Origin: Planktotalea sp.
Lineage (GTDB): Bacteria; Pseudomonadota; Alphaproteobacteria; Rhodobacterales; Rhodobacteraceae
Direction: 5' to 3'
NCBI RefSeq assembly: GCF_018607995.1
Contig: NZ_JABBAL010000034.1
Coordinates: forward strand, 50,367 to 114,366
Length of the DNA stretch: 64,000 nucleotides
Of the stretch, positions 17,599-26,841 are shown in pieces. Made by a program: the position numbers and the translations under genes. Positions within the stretch are counted from its first letter, which is position 1, and each line of letters starts with the position of its first letter. The notes beneath the pieces are model-generated. The model saw only the letters and a program-made list of their open reading frames with translations, did no database searches and was not told where the DNA came from.

Positions 17599-18201
17599 CT
17601 ATTTCAGGGCGACCCCTGCATTTTTCATCTGTGTTAGAGCGGTATCCAAACTTCCATCAAGATCGATGGCGCGGCACGCATGGCTTTCAACTGTAACGTC
17701 ATACCCGAGTTTTCGCGCATCCATAGCTGAATAATAAACGCAAAAGTCCAACGCCAAGCCAACAAGCGTTACCGATCTGACACTTCTGGATGTGAGGTAT
17801 CCGTGAAGGCCTGTTACCGTTGTATGATCGTTCTCAAAGAATGTGGAGTAACTATCGATTTCTGCGCGAAATCCTTTGCGCACGACAAGCTGAGCAGTGT
17901 TCACATTTAGAGTCTTATGAAATTCTGCGCCTTCACTGCCCTGTACACAGTGGCGCGGCCACAGAACTTGCGAACCGTAAGCCATGGAAATTACTTCAAA
18001 TGGGTTTTTATTAGGATGAACATCCGCGAAAGAACTATGATCACTTGGGTGCCAATCCTGCGAGAATACGTTAATATGAGAATGTTTCAGCATTTCATTT
18101 ATCGGTGCGATAACCTCTGATCCCCGCGGCACAGCTAATGCTCCGCCTTCGCAAAAGTCGTTTTGAACGTCGATGACGAGCAGCGCGTCATTTTTGGGCA
18201 T
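17599..18201 (-). CDS. pncA: Nicotinamidase PncA
   Basis: Start 18201 (MPKNDALLVIDVQNDFCEGG) is chosen over in-frame 18279 because AAGGAG lies just upstream and homology begins there. The 200-residue cysteine hydrolase converts nicotinamide to nicotinate. Visible features are the catalytic Asp in DVQNDFC, the metal ligands in FSQDWHPSDHSSFADVHP, the catalytic Lys in VVRKGF and the nucleophile Cys in VGLALDFCVYYSAMDA. The gene diverges from trhO with a 76-bp shared upstream region. Confidence 0.96.
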   Translation of the reverse strand: MPKNDALLVIDVQNDFCEGGALAVPRGSEVIAPINEMLKHSHINVFSQDWHPSDHSSFADVHPNKNPFEVISMAYGSQVLWPRHCVQGSEGAEFHKTLNVNTAQLVVRKGFRAEIDSYSTFFENDHTTVTGLHGYLTSRSVRSVTLVGLALDFCVYYSAMDARKLGYDVTVESHACRAIDLDGSLDTALTQMKNAGVALK

Positions 18202-18277
18202 AATTTTCTCCTTCGCGGTAGTTGACTTGTAATAGGTCACTTGCATTGAAGGGTCAAAATCCGCTACTGACCCGCGC

Positions 18278-19177
18278 ATGTTTACAATCGCCGCTCTCTA
18301 TCACTTCGCGCCAGTCGCTGATCCCGTTCAAATGCAAAGCACGGTAAAAATGCATTGCGAAGAACTGGAAATCAAAGGCACTTTATTGATCGCCAATGAG
18401 GGCATCAATGGAACAATTTCTGGTGCAGCAGCAAATATAGATTCCATTTTGGGTTTTCTGAGTAGCATCCCGGGATTTGCAGATTTGGTTTGGAAATTGA
18501 GCACCAGTCCAGAGCAACCTTTTGCGCGTCTCAAAGTCAGGTTGAAGCGCGAGATTGTAACGATGGGTCAGCCCGACGTTGATCCAAGGGGCGCGGTCGG
18601 CCAGTATATTGAACCAGAAGATTGGAACGATTTCATAAGTGCTGAAGATGTCGTCGTGATTGATACCCGAAACGACTATGAGGTGTCGATTGGTACTTTT
18701 GATGGTGCAATCGATCCCAAAACAAAGAATTTTCGTGAATTTCCAGCTTGGTGGGAAGACAATAAGCAGCGCTTTGCAAACCAGAAGGTTGCGATGTTCT
18801 GCACGGGGGGCATCCGTTGCGAAAAATCTACGAGTTATCTGCGAAGCCAAGGGGTTGAAGAGGTGTTTCACCTAAAAGGTGGGATTTTAAAGTACTTGGA
18901 AGAGATGCCTGAAGAAAAATCTTTGTGGAACGGCGATTGTTTTGTTTTTGATCGACGTGTCTCCGTTGGCCATGGTTTGGAAATCGGGCCGCATCAACTT
19001 TGTTATGGATGTCGACGTCCGATCATGCCGGAAGATGTGAAACACGGAAATTTTGAGCTTGGCGTGTCTTGTCAGCAATGCTTCAGTGAAACGTCCGAGC
19101 AGGACAAAGATAGATTTCGTGAGCGTCAAAAACAGATTAATCTCGAGAAGCGCCGAAAAATTCGTATCGAAGATTGA
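18278..19177 (+). CDS. trhO: tRNA uridine(34) hydroxylase TrhO (rhodanese-like)
   Basis: This 299-residue protein of the YceA/TrhO family has an N-terminal acylphosphatase-like domain (IKGTLLIANEGINGTISG), then a rhodanese domain with DTRNDYEVSIGTF and the active-site loop CTGGIRCEKSTSYL. The C-terminus is cysteine-rich (CYGCRRPI and CQQC). TrhO introduces the 5-hydroxyuridine modification at tRNA position 34 independently of prephenate. No truncation is seen. Confidence 0.95.
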   Translation: MFTIAALYHFAPVADPVQMQSTVKMHCEELEIKGTLLIANEGINGTISGAAANIDSILGFLSSIPGFADLVWKLSTSPEQPFARLKVRLKREIVTMGQPDVDPRGAVGQYIEPEDWNDFISAEDVVVIDTRNDYEVSIGTFDGAIDPKTKNFREFPAWWEDNKQRFANQKVAMFCTGGIRCEKSTSYLRSQGVEEVFHLKGGILKYLEEMPEEKSLWNGDCFVFDRRVSVGHGLEIGPHQLCYGCRRPIMPEDVKHGNFELGVSCQQCFSETSEQDKDRFRERQKQINLEKRRKIRIED

Positions 19178-19192
19178 TCTAGTCTAACGTGT

Positions 19193-19300
19193 TTAGCGCA
19201 CCACAAATTCAGCATGCGAGGCGCCCACCGCCTTAATGCTCTTTAAAACATCAAGCATATCGAGCGACGCGACACCAAGCGAATAAAGTCTCAATCCTCT
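19193..19300 (-). pseudogene. C-terminal fragment of flagellar P-ring protein FlgI
   Basis: One frame on the minus strand, ending at TAA 19193-19195, reads LGVASLDMLDVLKSIKAVGA followed by SHAEFVVR. This matches the pattern of the FlgI C-terminus (ALGV-x(2)-x-D-x(2)-x-IL-x-A-x-K-x-AGAL-x-AEL-x-V). Nothing upstream of about 19300 continues the protein, and no other flagellar gene is seen. It would be a relic of a deleted flagellar cluster. The match is short, so confidence is moderate. Confidence 0.5.
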
Positions 19301-19636
19301 ATGATCTTTATGAATTTTTGGACACCCAACACGCCGCGCTTTACGGGCAAAAATGCGGAACATTTGCGCGCACCTTTCCTAAGGCATCGCCTTGGATCAT
19401 CACTTAATGAGATGGGGATTCTGTCGCTCATTATCCGCGGCGCACTGGATGGGCCCTTGACCAGCGAAGAGTATTACAAGCTCTTGCGCACCCGCAAAAT
19501 TTCGCCGCGTTATCAGCGGGAAGCATTCAAGAAACCCGTCGATAAGGGTCACAAAGATTTGCCGCGCTCCATGGGGGAATATATCCTGAAGCAGAACCCG
19601 AACCGCGCTGTGCGGCTAGGTACGCGCGCGTTGTGA
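19301..19636 (+). CDS. Hypothetical protein (111 aa), possibly a gene fragment
   Basis: This 111-residue ORF has a well-formed C-terminal half rich in Lys and Arg (TSEEYYKLLRTRKISPRYQR to HKDLPRSMGEYILKQNPNR). It is soluble, with no signal or membrane segment. I do not recognise the family. It starts at the breakpoint of the FlgI remnant, and its first codons may not be original. Its 3' end overlaps galM by 21 bp in a convergent arrangement. Confidence 0.4.
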   Translation: MIFMNFWTPNTPRFTGKNAEHLRAPFLRHRLGSSLNEMGILSLIIRGALDGPLTSEEYYKLLRTRKISPRYQREAFKKPVDKGHKDLPRSMGEYILKQNPNRAVRLGTRAL

Positions 19637-20566
19637 CAGTTTGAATTCAGTCACAGCTTTGTAAGTATCTTCTGGCTTCAAAACCATATTGGGAAAGCCT
19701 ATGTGATTGATAGCATCCGGCCAAACCTGCGGTTCAATCGCGAGACCGGATCGATCTATGTGGCGCCCATCGTAGACCTGCACGCCACTTTCCGTACTCG
19801 CAACCTCCAATGAAATTCCACTGTGTTCAGAAACTAAGCGTAGCACAGGCCGCAACGTTTCGCGCTCATGCGAAACACAAAAATTATGATCCAGGGCCGT
19901 CGCTCCCAAAGCTCGGGTCTCTCTGAAATCAAACCGCGTGCCAGACATGGGTGCAATCTGACCCGTAGGCACGTTATTTTCATTAGTTGGAAGATAGTGC
20001 TCCGCATTAATCTGCATCACATGCGCGTTAATTGTGTCCTGCCTTGAAAGGTTCCAATAGATGTGCGGCGCGAATGTGCACAGGGTCTCGCGATCTGTCG
20101 TTGCCGTAATTTCCACACACAGTGTTGACTCAAAAAGCTGATAGCGCACCTGCACCTTCAAATGACCAGGAAAGCCCATGTGTCCATCTACCATCTCAAG
20201 CGTCAGAACCGCATGTTGCGGCCCATGTTCCAGCACGCTCCAAACCTGCTGGCTAGATCCCTCGTCCCCGCCATGGAGGCAATTGCCAGTGGTTTCGTTT
20301 TCGTCGAACGAATGTTCATTACCATTAACCGTCGCACGCGCGTGAGCAATCCGATTGGCAACACGTCCAACAATGGCCCCGCAGTAGATGTAACGGTCTA
20401 AGTAATCGGTAATATTGTCACTGCTCAAGACGACGGGTTGACCCCTGAAAATTAGGCTTTGAACACTCGCCCCATAGGTCAAAATCCCAACTGTGAGGTC
20501 ATCGTTTTCCAATGTAAGCTTAGACACGTCCTGCCCGCTTAGGAGGGAATTAAAATGGGTAATCAT
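19616..20566 (-). CDS. galM: Aldose 1-epimerase (galactose mutarotase)
   Basis: This 316-residue enzyme interconverts alpha and beta anomers of aldoses. The family features appear in order: LTYGASVQSLIFRGQPVVLS, VGRVANRIAHARATVNG, NCLHGGDEGSSQQVW, the active-site His in CTFAPHIYWNLS, LDHNFCVS and a C-terminal catalytic Glu region (GLAIEPQVWPDAINH). It is full length. The gene starts 8 bp beyond the stop of the decayed ParB-like gene on the same strand. Confidence 0.93.
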   Translation of the reverse strand: MITHFNSLLSGQDVSKLTLENDDLTVGILTYGASVQSLIFRGQPVVLSSDNITDYLDRYIYCGAIVGRVANRIAHARATVNGNEHSFDENETTGNCLHGGDEGSSQQVWSVLEHGPQHAVLTLEMVDGHMGFPGHLKVQVRYQLFESTLCVEITATTDRETLCTFAPHIYWNLSRQDTINAHVMQINAEHYLPTNENNVPTGQIAPMSGTRFDFRETRALGATALDHNFCVSHERETLRPVLRLVSEHSGISLEVASTESGVQVYDGRHIDRSGLAIEPQVWPDAINHIGFPNMVLKPEDTYKAVTEFKLSQRART

Positions 20567-20574
20567 CGGTTCTC

Positions 20575-21415
20575 TTACACGCGCGATGCGAGGTAGGTTG
20601 AAACGTCCTCGGCAATTTTTTGCAGCTCAAGTTTCGACAGACCTTTACCCTTCGCGTTTATCCTGACGCCGGCTTTACCTGCAATTATATCCAAGGGTAT
20701 ACTGCGCGTTTAGATTTTATTGTCAGTGGCCTAGGTAGGTTTTTCTTATTTGGTTTTGGCCCACGCTTTAACTTTGGAACAATGATATGATACTCTCGCT
20801 TTGGGGCGGTTTCAACATCAACCTCATCCATGATTTTTTCGCGCAGTGACACGCAGGCAAGGCCCAAAGACACGTCACCTTGTAGCACTGACAGCCGTGC
20901 TGCGATTTCTTCTTGGCTCAGGTCTGATAGGCTTTCGGTGAACGATCCGATGGATAGTAATTCTTCAATCCCGTTCAGGTCTTTTCGCATCATGTTTTCG
21001 TGAAAGCGCTCTTCCAAATTTGCGAGCGCGGCATCGCCTTAATCCGTTGAAAGGATCGCTAAAACAGGAAGACCCAGTAGACAGTAGACCTCAATTCGAC
21101 GGCATCCAGGTTGCACGACAACCGCACTATCTGTTTGAAGTGGACTTCCTTCATTGGGCCGCCAATCAGAATCGACGGGACTCACACGAATGGGCTGGGT
21201 TTGACCAAGGCGCGCAATATTGCCTTTCAATGCTTCAAACGCTTCATCAGACAACCAATCACTGCCTGCAGGATCATTAATCTGCGTCACATCAAGCAAC
21301 ATCGCCATTCAGGATGCCGAACACAAGTGCGCCATACGTTTCTTCGATACGATGCTTTAGCAAGTTCATCGCAGAACCGACCTACATGCCCCCCATCGCA
21401 GGCTTAGGACCGATT
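20575..21415 (-). pseudogene. ParB/Spo0J-like partition protein, multiply frameshifted
   Basis: Pieces in different frames read consecutively. Upstream (about 21310-21415) there is a short PKPAMGGM and HRIEETYGALVFGILNG. Then DVTQINDPAGSDWLSDEAF and LGQTQPIRVSPVDSDWRPNE (the ParB N-terminal beta strand) lead to CRRIEVYCLLGLPVLAILST. After a frameshift comes LEERFHENMMRKDLNGIEEL with LSDLSQEEIAARLSVLQGDV (the ParB helix-turn-helix). A last frameshift leads to GKGLSKLELQKIAEDVSTYL and stop 20575-20577. At least three frame breaks are present. ParB proteins segregate chromosomes and large plasmids; this copy is dead. Confidence 0.8.
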
Positions 21416-21705
21416 CTGATCCCTTAGACGTTTTATTATGACAGGGTAAGGAGCGAAAACCATGTTTAAGGCAAGAGATACTATGTCTAAGAATGGGTAG
21501 CGCTTTGATGAGTTTGGGGTGTCCTTATGGACTAGACATAGAGCCAATTAAAATTAAACAAAAATATAGAAACGCTGCCCGTTAAGAATTTTAGAGTGAA
21601 ACCTGACAGCTTAATGCTTTTTCACCGAATCAACTTCGCTATGGTGACGTTTGCTTGTTCAGATCGCGTGATGCAGTGGAAGAGATTGATTGAAAAGATG
21701 CAAAA
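21416..21705. other. AT-rich intergenic region upstream of pxpB
   Basis: About 290 bp with no ORF I can support. It must contain the promoter of the pxpBCA-CoA-transferase operon, but I cannot pick a convincing -35/-10 pair. A short inverted relation exists between ATACTATGTCTAAG (near 21478) and GGACTAGACATAG (near 21528), sharing ATGTCTA/TAGACAT. It could be part of a regulator site or a decayed insertion-sequence end. Confidence 0.35.
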
Positions 21706-22434
21706 ATGATAGTGCACACCCAAGAGCGTTTCCCCGAACTGAGGTTTGTCGGTGTGGATGGCGTACTTGTACGTTTCGGGGCGGATGTGACAGAGCAGGC
21801 GAATGTTGCGGCCTTCTCGTTTCATCAACATATTGACTCGCTCAGACTGCAAAGCATTCTTGAAAGCGCACCGTCTCTGAGCGCTGTTTTTTTGCGACTT
21901 GATCTTGCAGGCGATCTTGATGCCACCGTGCAACTCATTGAGGCGGAGATGCGGGCCAAGGACTGGCTTGGCCTGCCTTTTAAGCCAGGCAGGCGATGGA
22001 CCATTCCGTGTAGCTTTGATGGCCCACAGCTTAGCGAAGCGGCGGGATTGGCTGGTGTAAGCGAAGCCAGTACGATTGCGCAAATTACTGATTCACGGCT
22101 ACGTGTTCTTACACTTGGGTTTGCGCCGGGGCAGCCGTATTTAGGCAGTTTAGAGCCACATTGGAACATTCCGCGCATGGGCGGAGTCGCGCCGAAAGTA
22201 CCTGCCGGTGCTCTGGTTGTCGCCGTGCGTCAGCTTATTATTTTTAGTTTCGAGGCACCGACAGGTTGGCGCCATATTGGCCAAACTGCATTTCGATGTT
22301 TTGACAAGAACCGCACAACGCCGTTTGCGTTTGAAGCTGGGGATGTGGTCCGGTTCGCGCAAGCGAGCGCAGGAGAGATTGAGGATCTACGCCGGGATAC
22401 TTTTGGCGGGGCGCGATTGGAGACTTTGACATGA
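21706..22434 (+). CDS. pxpB: 5-oxoprolinase subunit PxpB (KipI-like)
   Basis: This 242-residue protein is the KipI-type subunit of the three-part ATP-dependent 5-oxoprolinase PxpABC. Family features are the C-terminal LTLGFAPGQPYLGSLEPHW, PRMGGVAPKVPAGALVVAV and the final FEAPTGWRHIGQT. PxpB works with PxpC, probably phosphorylating or activating 5-oxoproline so that it can be opened to glutamate. Its stop overlaps the pxpC start by 4 bp (ATGA). First gene of a four-gene operon. Confidence 0.93.
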   Translation: MIVHTQERFPELRFVGVDGVLVRFGADVTEQANVAAFSFHQHIDSLRLQSILESAPSLSAVFLRLDLAGDLDATVQLIEAEMRAKDWLGLPFKPGRRWTIPCSFDGPQLSEAAGLAGVSEASTIAQITDSRLRVLTLGFAPGQPYLGSLEPHWNIPRMGGVAPKVPAGALVVAVRQLIIFSFEAPTGWRHIGQTAFRCFDKNRTTPFAFEAGDVVRFAQASAGEIEDLRRDTFGGARLETLT

Positions 22435-23435
22435 CCTCCTCGTTTTATGTCGAACACTGCGGCCCTGCGGTGACTGTTCAAGACGCGGGCTGGCGCGGAA
22501 CGTTGGCGAGCGGTTTGTCGCGGGGCGGGGCGGCAGACACATTGGCTTTGGCACAGGTTTGGGCTTTGCTCGGGCAAGAGGGCTCCGCCGTTCTGGAGCT
22601 GGCGGGTCTTGGAGGACGATTCGAAGCTCTCTCAGCTACGCGCATCGCTTTCGCGGGGGCGAATATGGATCTGCGGTTGGATGGCGAAGCGTTGCTGGAT
22701 CATGCAGTGCACCGCGTTGAGGTCGGGCAGGTTCTTGACATTGGTGCAGCGCGCGCCGGAACCTATGGATATCTTGGAGTTGGCGGCGGACTTGAAACAC
22801 CGCGCTTCTTGGGCTCTGCGAGTACGCATCGTGGGGCGGGGCTGGGGCAAGTGATCGAGGCCGGACAAACGCTCGCCTGTGGGGCAGATGCTACGCCAGA
22901 TCGTGTTGGGCTTAAGCTGCCGCAGATGAATGCCAAGAGTGGTGCCATTCGCATGGTGCCAACAGCCCATACCTTGCTCTTTTCAAAGGATCAGCGCGAG
23001 GCGTTTGAGAGAACGGCTTTCACACGTGGGGCGCGTGGCAATCGGCAAGGAATCGCGCTGGAGACGGATGTGAGTTTTGCGCTTAAGGGCGGTCAATCTA
23101 TACCGTCTGAAACTGTGATTCCCGGTGATATTCAAGTTCCGGGGCAGGGGGCGCCGTTTGCGCTTTTGGCGGATAGTCAAACGACAGGGGGCTACCCTAG
23201 GATTGCTGCGATCTTGCCGTGTGATTTACCGAGGGTGGCGCAGGCGGATGTGGGCGAGACTTTGCGGTTCTCATTCGTGAGCCGCGAAGAGGGTATCGCG
23301 TTCGAACGCGCGGATCGCAAAGCGCGTGCAGCATTAGTGAAAGCCTGTACGCCAATTTTACGCAACCCAGCAGACATAAATGACCTGTTGTCCTATCAGT
23401 TGATCAGCGGCGCAATATCAGGAGAAAATGAATGA
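22431..23435 (+). CDS. pxpC: 5-oxoprolinase subunit PxpC (KipA-like, biotin-dependent carboxyltransferase fold)
   Basis: This 334-residue KipA/AHS2-domain protein has VQDAGWRGTLASGLSRGGAA near the start, AFAGANMDL, GTYGYLGVGGG and GDIQVPGQGAPFALLADSQT. These are the usual landmarks. Partner of PxpB in the 5-oxoprolinase complex. It overlaps pxpB and pxpA by 4 bp each, so all three are translationally coupled. Confidence 0.93.
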   Translation: MTSSFYVEHCGPAVTVQDAGWRGTLASGLSRGGAADTLALAQVWALLGQEGSAVLELAGLGGRFEALSATRIAFAGANMDLRLDGEALLDHAVHRVEVGQVLDIGAARAGTYGYLGVGGGLETPRFLGSASTHRGAGLGQVIEAGQTLACGADATPDRVGLKLPQMNAKSGAIRMVPTAHTLLFSKDQREAFERTAFTRGARGNRQGIALETDVSFALKGGQSIPSETVIPGDIQVPGQGAPFALLADSQTTGGYPRIAAILPCDLPRVAQADVGETLRFSFVSREEGIAFERADRKARAALVKACTPILRNPADINDLLSYQLISGAISGENE

Positions 23436-24199
23436 CACAGACTGTCGATTTGAATGCAGATATGGGCGAGAGCTTCGGGGCTTGGACACTTGGCAACGAT
23501 AGCGCACTTTTGGATATCGTGACCTCTGCTAATATTGCCTGTGGCTTTCATGCGGGGGACCCTGATGTGATGGCGCAGACGATGAAATTGGCCGTCGAAA
23601 TGGGCGTCGGTATTGGCGCGCATCCTGGCTTTCCAGACTTGAGAGGGTTTGGGCGTTACCGTATGCATTTGCCTTTGCCGCAATTGGCAAATGCGGTGCG
23701 CTATCAATTGGGCGCGGCGCAAGCTATGGCCAAGGTCGCAGGCGGGCACGTGCGTCATTTGAAGCTACATGGGGCTTTGGCGAATATGTGTTCCGAGAAC
23801 TACGAAATGGCAGAAGCCTGTTATCGCGCGGCTTTGGAAGTTGATTCAGAGATCATCATCATGGTCTTGGCTGGCACGCAGCAGCAAAAGGCGGTTGAAG
23901 CACTTGGCTGTGCCTATGCGGCCGAGATTTTTGCGGATCGCGCCTATAATGATGATGCTACTTTGGTGGATCGCGCTTTGCCGGGGGCTGTTATTCATGA
24001 TGCGGATCTTGCGGCTATGCGCATGGTTGAGATGGTGCAAGCGGGTGCGATGATTGCGGAAAGTGGCAAGCGTATTCCAACGCGGATCGATACGATTTGC
24101 ATGCATGGAGACACCCCCGAAGCGGTTGAGATCGCACGTGCAGTGAAAGCCGCGTTAGAGGCGGCAGGCATCGCCGCGAAAGCTTTTCCGCATGAGTGA
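23432..24199 (+). CDS. pxpA: 5-oxoprolinase subunit PxpA (LamB/YcsF family)
   Basis: This 255-residue protein begins TVDLNADMGESFGAW and has ANIACGFHAGDPDVM, GAHPGFPDLRGFGR, KLHGALANM, EIFADRAYNDDATLVDR and TICMHGDTPEAV. This is a complete LamB/YcsF set of metal-site and TIM-barrel motifs. With PxpBC it converts 5-oxoproline (a spontaneous cyclisation product of Glu/Gln and a widespread damage compound) to glutamate. The stop overlaps the next gene by 8 bp. Confidence 0.95.
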   Translation: MTQTVDLNADMGESFGAWTLGNDSALLDIVTSANIACGFHAGDPDVMAQTMKLAVEMGVGIGAHPGFPDLRGFGRYRMHLPLPQLANAVRYQLGAAQAMAKVAGGHVRHLKLHGALANMCSENYEMAEACYRAALEVDSEIIIMVLAGTQQQKAVEALGCAYAAEIFADRAYNDDATLVDRALPGAVIHDADLAAMRMVEMVQAGAMIAESGKRIPTRIDTICMHGDTPEAVEIARAVKAALEAAGIAAKAFPHE

Positions 24200-25538
24200 G
24201 CAGAACCCGTTTTGGCAAGACTTGAACGGTGCCGTGTTTGGCGAACAGATCGCGCCATATCAGGTGACGGGGCGGGGGCATCTATCTTCGTTCTATTGCA
24301 CCTCTGATATGGCAGAAGCCTCTATCGGTTTAGCAGGGACTGCTTTGGCGCGATATTGTGGTGTGGCGAGCGATACGGTCACCGTGGATCGCCGTCTTGC
24401 GTCGCTCTGGTTTGGTATGACGTTGCGCCCTGACGGATGGGAGCTGCCCTCGCTTTGGGATGAGGTCGCGGGTGATTATCAATGTGCCGACGGATGGATT
24501 CGGCTGCACACGAACGCGCGCCATCACCGTGATGCTGCTTTGCATGTTTTGAACGTCGCTGTTGACCGCGATGCTGTGAGAGAGGCGGTTTTAGCGTGGA
24601 GAGGGATTGAGCTGGAAACTGCGATTGTTACTGCTGGTGGGTGCGCGTCGTTTATGCGCACCACAGAGGAGTGGGCGCAGCATCCGCAGGGCAGGGCGGT
24701 CGCGTCTAATCCTCTGGTGTATTGGGAGACCCATGGATCGTGCACATCTCGTTCGCTTCCTGAAAAGATTAGTCTCGCTGGTTTAAAAGTCCTTGATCTC
24801 ACCCGCGTCCTTGCAGGGCCAGTGGCAACACGGTTTTTGGCGGGCTTTGGTGCAGAGATCTTGCGCATTGATCCGCCATTCTGGACCGAGCCGAGTGTCG
24901 AAATGGAAGTCACGCTTGGCAAACGCTGTGCGGGTCTTGATCTGCGCGTGGACACGGACGTGCAACGCTTGAAAGACCTGATGAAAGAGGCGGATGTTTT
25001 CGTGCACGGGTACCGTGCGGATGCGTTCGAAAATCTGGGGCTGGGTCGGGATATGCGTCGGTCGTTGAACCCACATATGATTGATGTGTCGCTGAACGCC
25101 TATGGCTGGAGCGGTCCTTGGGTTGCGCGGCGTGGTTTTGACAGTTTGGTGCAGATGAGTTGTGGCATTGCGGCGCTCGGGATGCAGGAATCTGGTGAAG
25201 CGCGCCCCGTGCCTTTACCTGTTCAGGCGTTGGATCACGCGACGGGATATCTGGTTGCTGCCTGCGTTTTGGAAGCTTTGTCAAAGCGCGCGACCGGTCA
25301 GATCACATCGGCACGTTTGTCATTGGCGGCCACAGCGCATCTTTTGGCGCAGCATCGATGCGCGCGCGTGTCAGAGGGCGCGATTGTTCAATCATCTGAA
25401 GATTTTGATTCGAAGTGTGAGGCAACAGGATGGGGTCCCGCATTTCGTGTGAAAGCCCCGATCGATGTCTCGGGACAGGTGATGGAGTGGACGCTCGGTG
25501 CGGGGCCGCTTCGTCGACATGATTCACACTGGTCGTGA
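24192..25538 (+). CDS. Class III CoA-transferase (CaiB/BaiF) family protein
   Basis: This 448-residue protein has a family III CoA-transferase core starting near residue 195: LAGLKVLDLTRVLAGPVATR, then AEILRIDPP, TLGKRCAGLDLR, and SLNAYGWSGPWVARRGFDSL around residue 300. The ~190-residue N-terminus resembles a second half-domain, so the order may be permuted or internally duplicated. It overlaps pxpA by 8 bp and is evidently part of the same operon. A CoA step is not part of the known 5-oxoprolinase reaction, so a linked acid substrate is likely. The exact substrate is unknown. Confidence 0.8.
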   Translation: MSEQNPFWQDLNGAVFGEQIAPYQVTGRGHLSSFYCTSDMAEASIGLAGTALARYCGVASDTVTVDRRLASLWFGMTLRPDGWELPSLWDEVAGDYQCADGWIRLHTNARHHRDAALHVLNVAVDRDAVREAVLAWRGIELETAIVTAGGCASFMRTTEEWAQHPQGRAVASNPLVYWETHGSCTSRSLPEKISLAGLKVLDLTRVLAGPVATRFLAGFGAEILRIDPPFWTEPSVEMEVTLGKRCAGLDLRVDTDVQRLKDLMKEADVFVHGYRADAFENLGLGRDMRRSLNPHMIDVSLNAYGWSGPWVARRGFDSLVQMSCGIAALGMQESGEARPVPLPVQALDHATGYLVAACVLEALSKRATGQITSARLSLAATAHLLAQHRCARVSEGAIVQSSEDFDSKCEATGWGPAFRVKAPIDVSGQVMEWTLGAGPLRRHDSHWS

Positions 25539-25608
25539 TTTAGTGTGCAGCGCAGATTTGATGAGAGCCAAAAATCTGATAATCAGTCTTATGTAAAATT
25601 TATAAAAT

Positions 25609-26841
25609 CTAACTCACGACCGTACCATCCGCACACCAGCCATCAAATATCTCAAGCGCTTTGTCTGCAAATTCAGCGTCGTTGATGTGGCAGGCGAGGC
25701 GGTGCGCTTGGATATTATCGGGCAAACTCACCTCTAGCTCTGCCAAGAACGCGGCAAGACCGTCTGGGTTATGTAGATCCGCACCTTCTCGATCCCATTC
25801 ACCAAGCCCATGGGTGGGTAAGATCATCTTCACAGGGCCTGTGGCCTGCGCGAGCCTGTCCACATGGGCCTGTGCAACAAGCTTGGTTTCCGCAGCTGCC
25901 AGCACGATAGAGGTTAGCAAGCGATTGTGCGCATGTTTGAGATGTTTATCCCATTTGTCTGCGATAGGCTGCCAGCCTACGACATCCACCAGATCATAGC
26001 AGCCCGGTGCCACGATTTGCGGTGTCCCGTTGGCACCCGCGTTGGTCAATCGATCAGCGCCCGCAGAAATATTTGACCCGTTCACGTGATTGCCCACCTC
26101 TTGAGTGCAAAAATCGAAAACGCAGGCGAAAGCACCCTGCGCTGCAAGGCTCTCAAAGGCGCGCCCGCCCATGCCTGTTGCGTGAAAGACGGCGACTTCA
26201 AAGCCGCGCTCTTCCAATGCAGGTTTCAATGGGATCACATATTTCAATGCGGATGTGCCCAGTGACATCATCCCGATCAAAGGCTTCTTCGGGTCTGGCA
26301 ATTGCACGGCACGCGCTGCGCCCAAGACCGCGCCTGCTGCTTGGGACAACGATGCTTTGCAAACTGAGTTTAAACCATAAAGCCCCCCTGCCCAGAGGAT
26401 CATCTGTGTGTCTGCCGCCAAGCGCTGCGCAGGGATAAGCGGCGAAAATGAAACAGTGGAGACGATATATTTCGGCACGCCCAAAGGCAGGGCAGAGGCG
26501 ACATCAAGTGCGAGGTCCGTTCCCATCGTTCCGCCGAGCACGATCATACCGTCGAACCTGCCCTCGCGGTGCAAACGCGCGGCAAGCAGGCTCGCGCCTT
26601 TCGCCATGATTTGCATGGCTTTGTTTTCATCACCGCTGTCAATTGCGGCTTGGATTGAACTGCCACCCTCGCTCGCGACATCATGCTTGGCAAAATCGCA
26701 CGGCTTTGAGGGATCGCCCAAAACGGAGACATCCATTGTCACGACTTTCCCGCCTTGCTCGCGGATCACATTCGCAAGGAAGCCGAGTTCGTCGTCTTTG
26801 GTGTCGTAGGTGCCAATCACCAGAATGTTTTTATCGCTCAT
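25609..26841 (-). CDS. Tm-1-like ATP-binding domain protein (UPF0261)
   Basis: ATG 26841 (MSDKNILVIGTYDTKDDE) is preferred over in-frame 27033 because it overlaps the ALDH stop by 4 bp (ATGA on the minus strand) and matches the family N-terminus. The protein has 410 residues. The N-terminal nucleotide-binding domain includes GMIVLGGTMGTDLALDVA; the C-terminal domain includes FHATGMGGRAFESLA and PTHGLGEWDREGADLHNP. The family is named after the tomato mosaic virus inhibitor Tm-1. Bacterial members occur beside catabolic genes but have no proven reaction. It is the last gene of the tctC-tctB-tctA-ALDH operon. Confidence 0.88.
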   Translation of the reverse strand: MSDKNILVIGTYDTKDDELGFLANVIREQGGKVVTMDVSVLGDPSKPCDFAKHDVASEGGSSIQAAIDSGDENKAMQIMAKGASLLAARLHREGRFDGMIVLGGTMGTDLALDVASALPLGVPKYIVSTVSFSPLIPAQRLAADTQMILWAGGLYGLNSVCKASLSQAAGAVLGAARAVQLPDPKKPLIGMMSLGTSALKYVIPLKPALEERGFEVAVFHATGMGGRAFESLAAQGAFACVFDFCTQEVGNHVNGSNISAGADRLTNAGANGTPQIVAPGCYDLVDVVGWQPIADKWDKHLKHAHNRLLTSIVLAAAETKLVAQAHVDRLAQATGPVKMILPTHGLGEWDREGADLHNPDGLAAFLAELEVSLPDNIQAHRLACHINDAEFADKALEIFDGWCADGTVVS

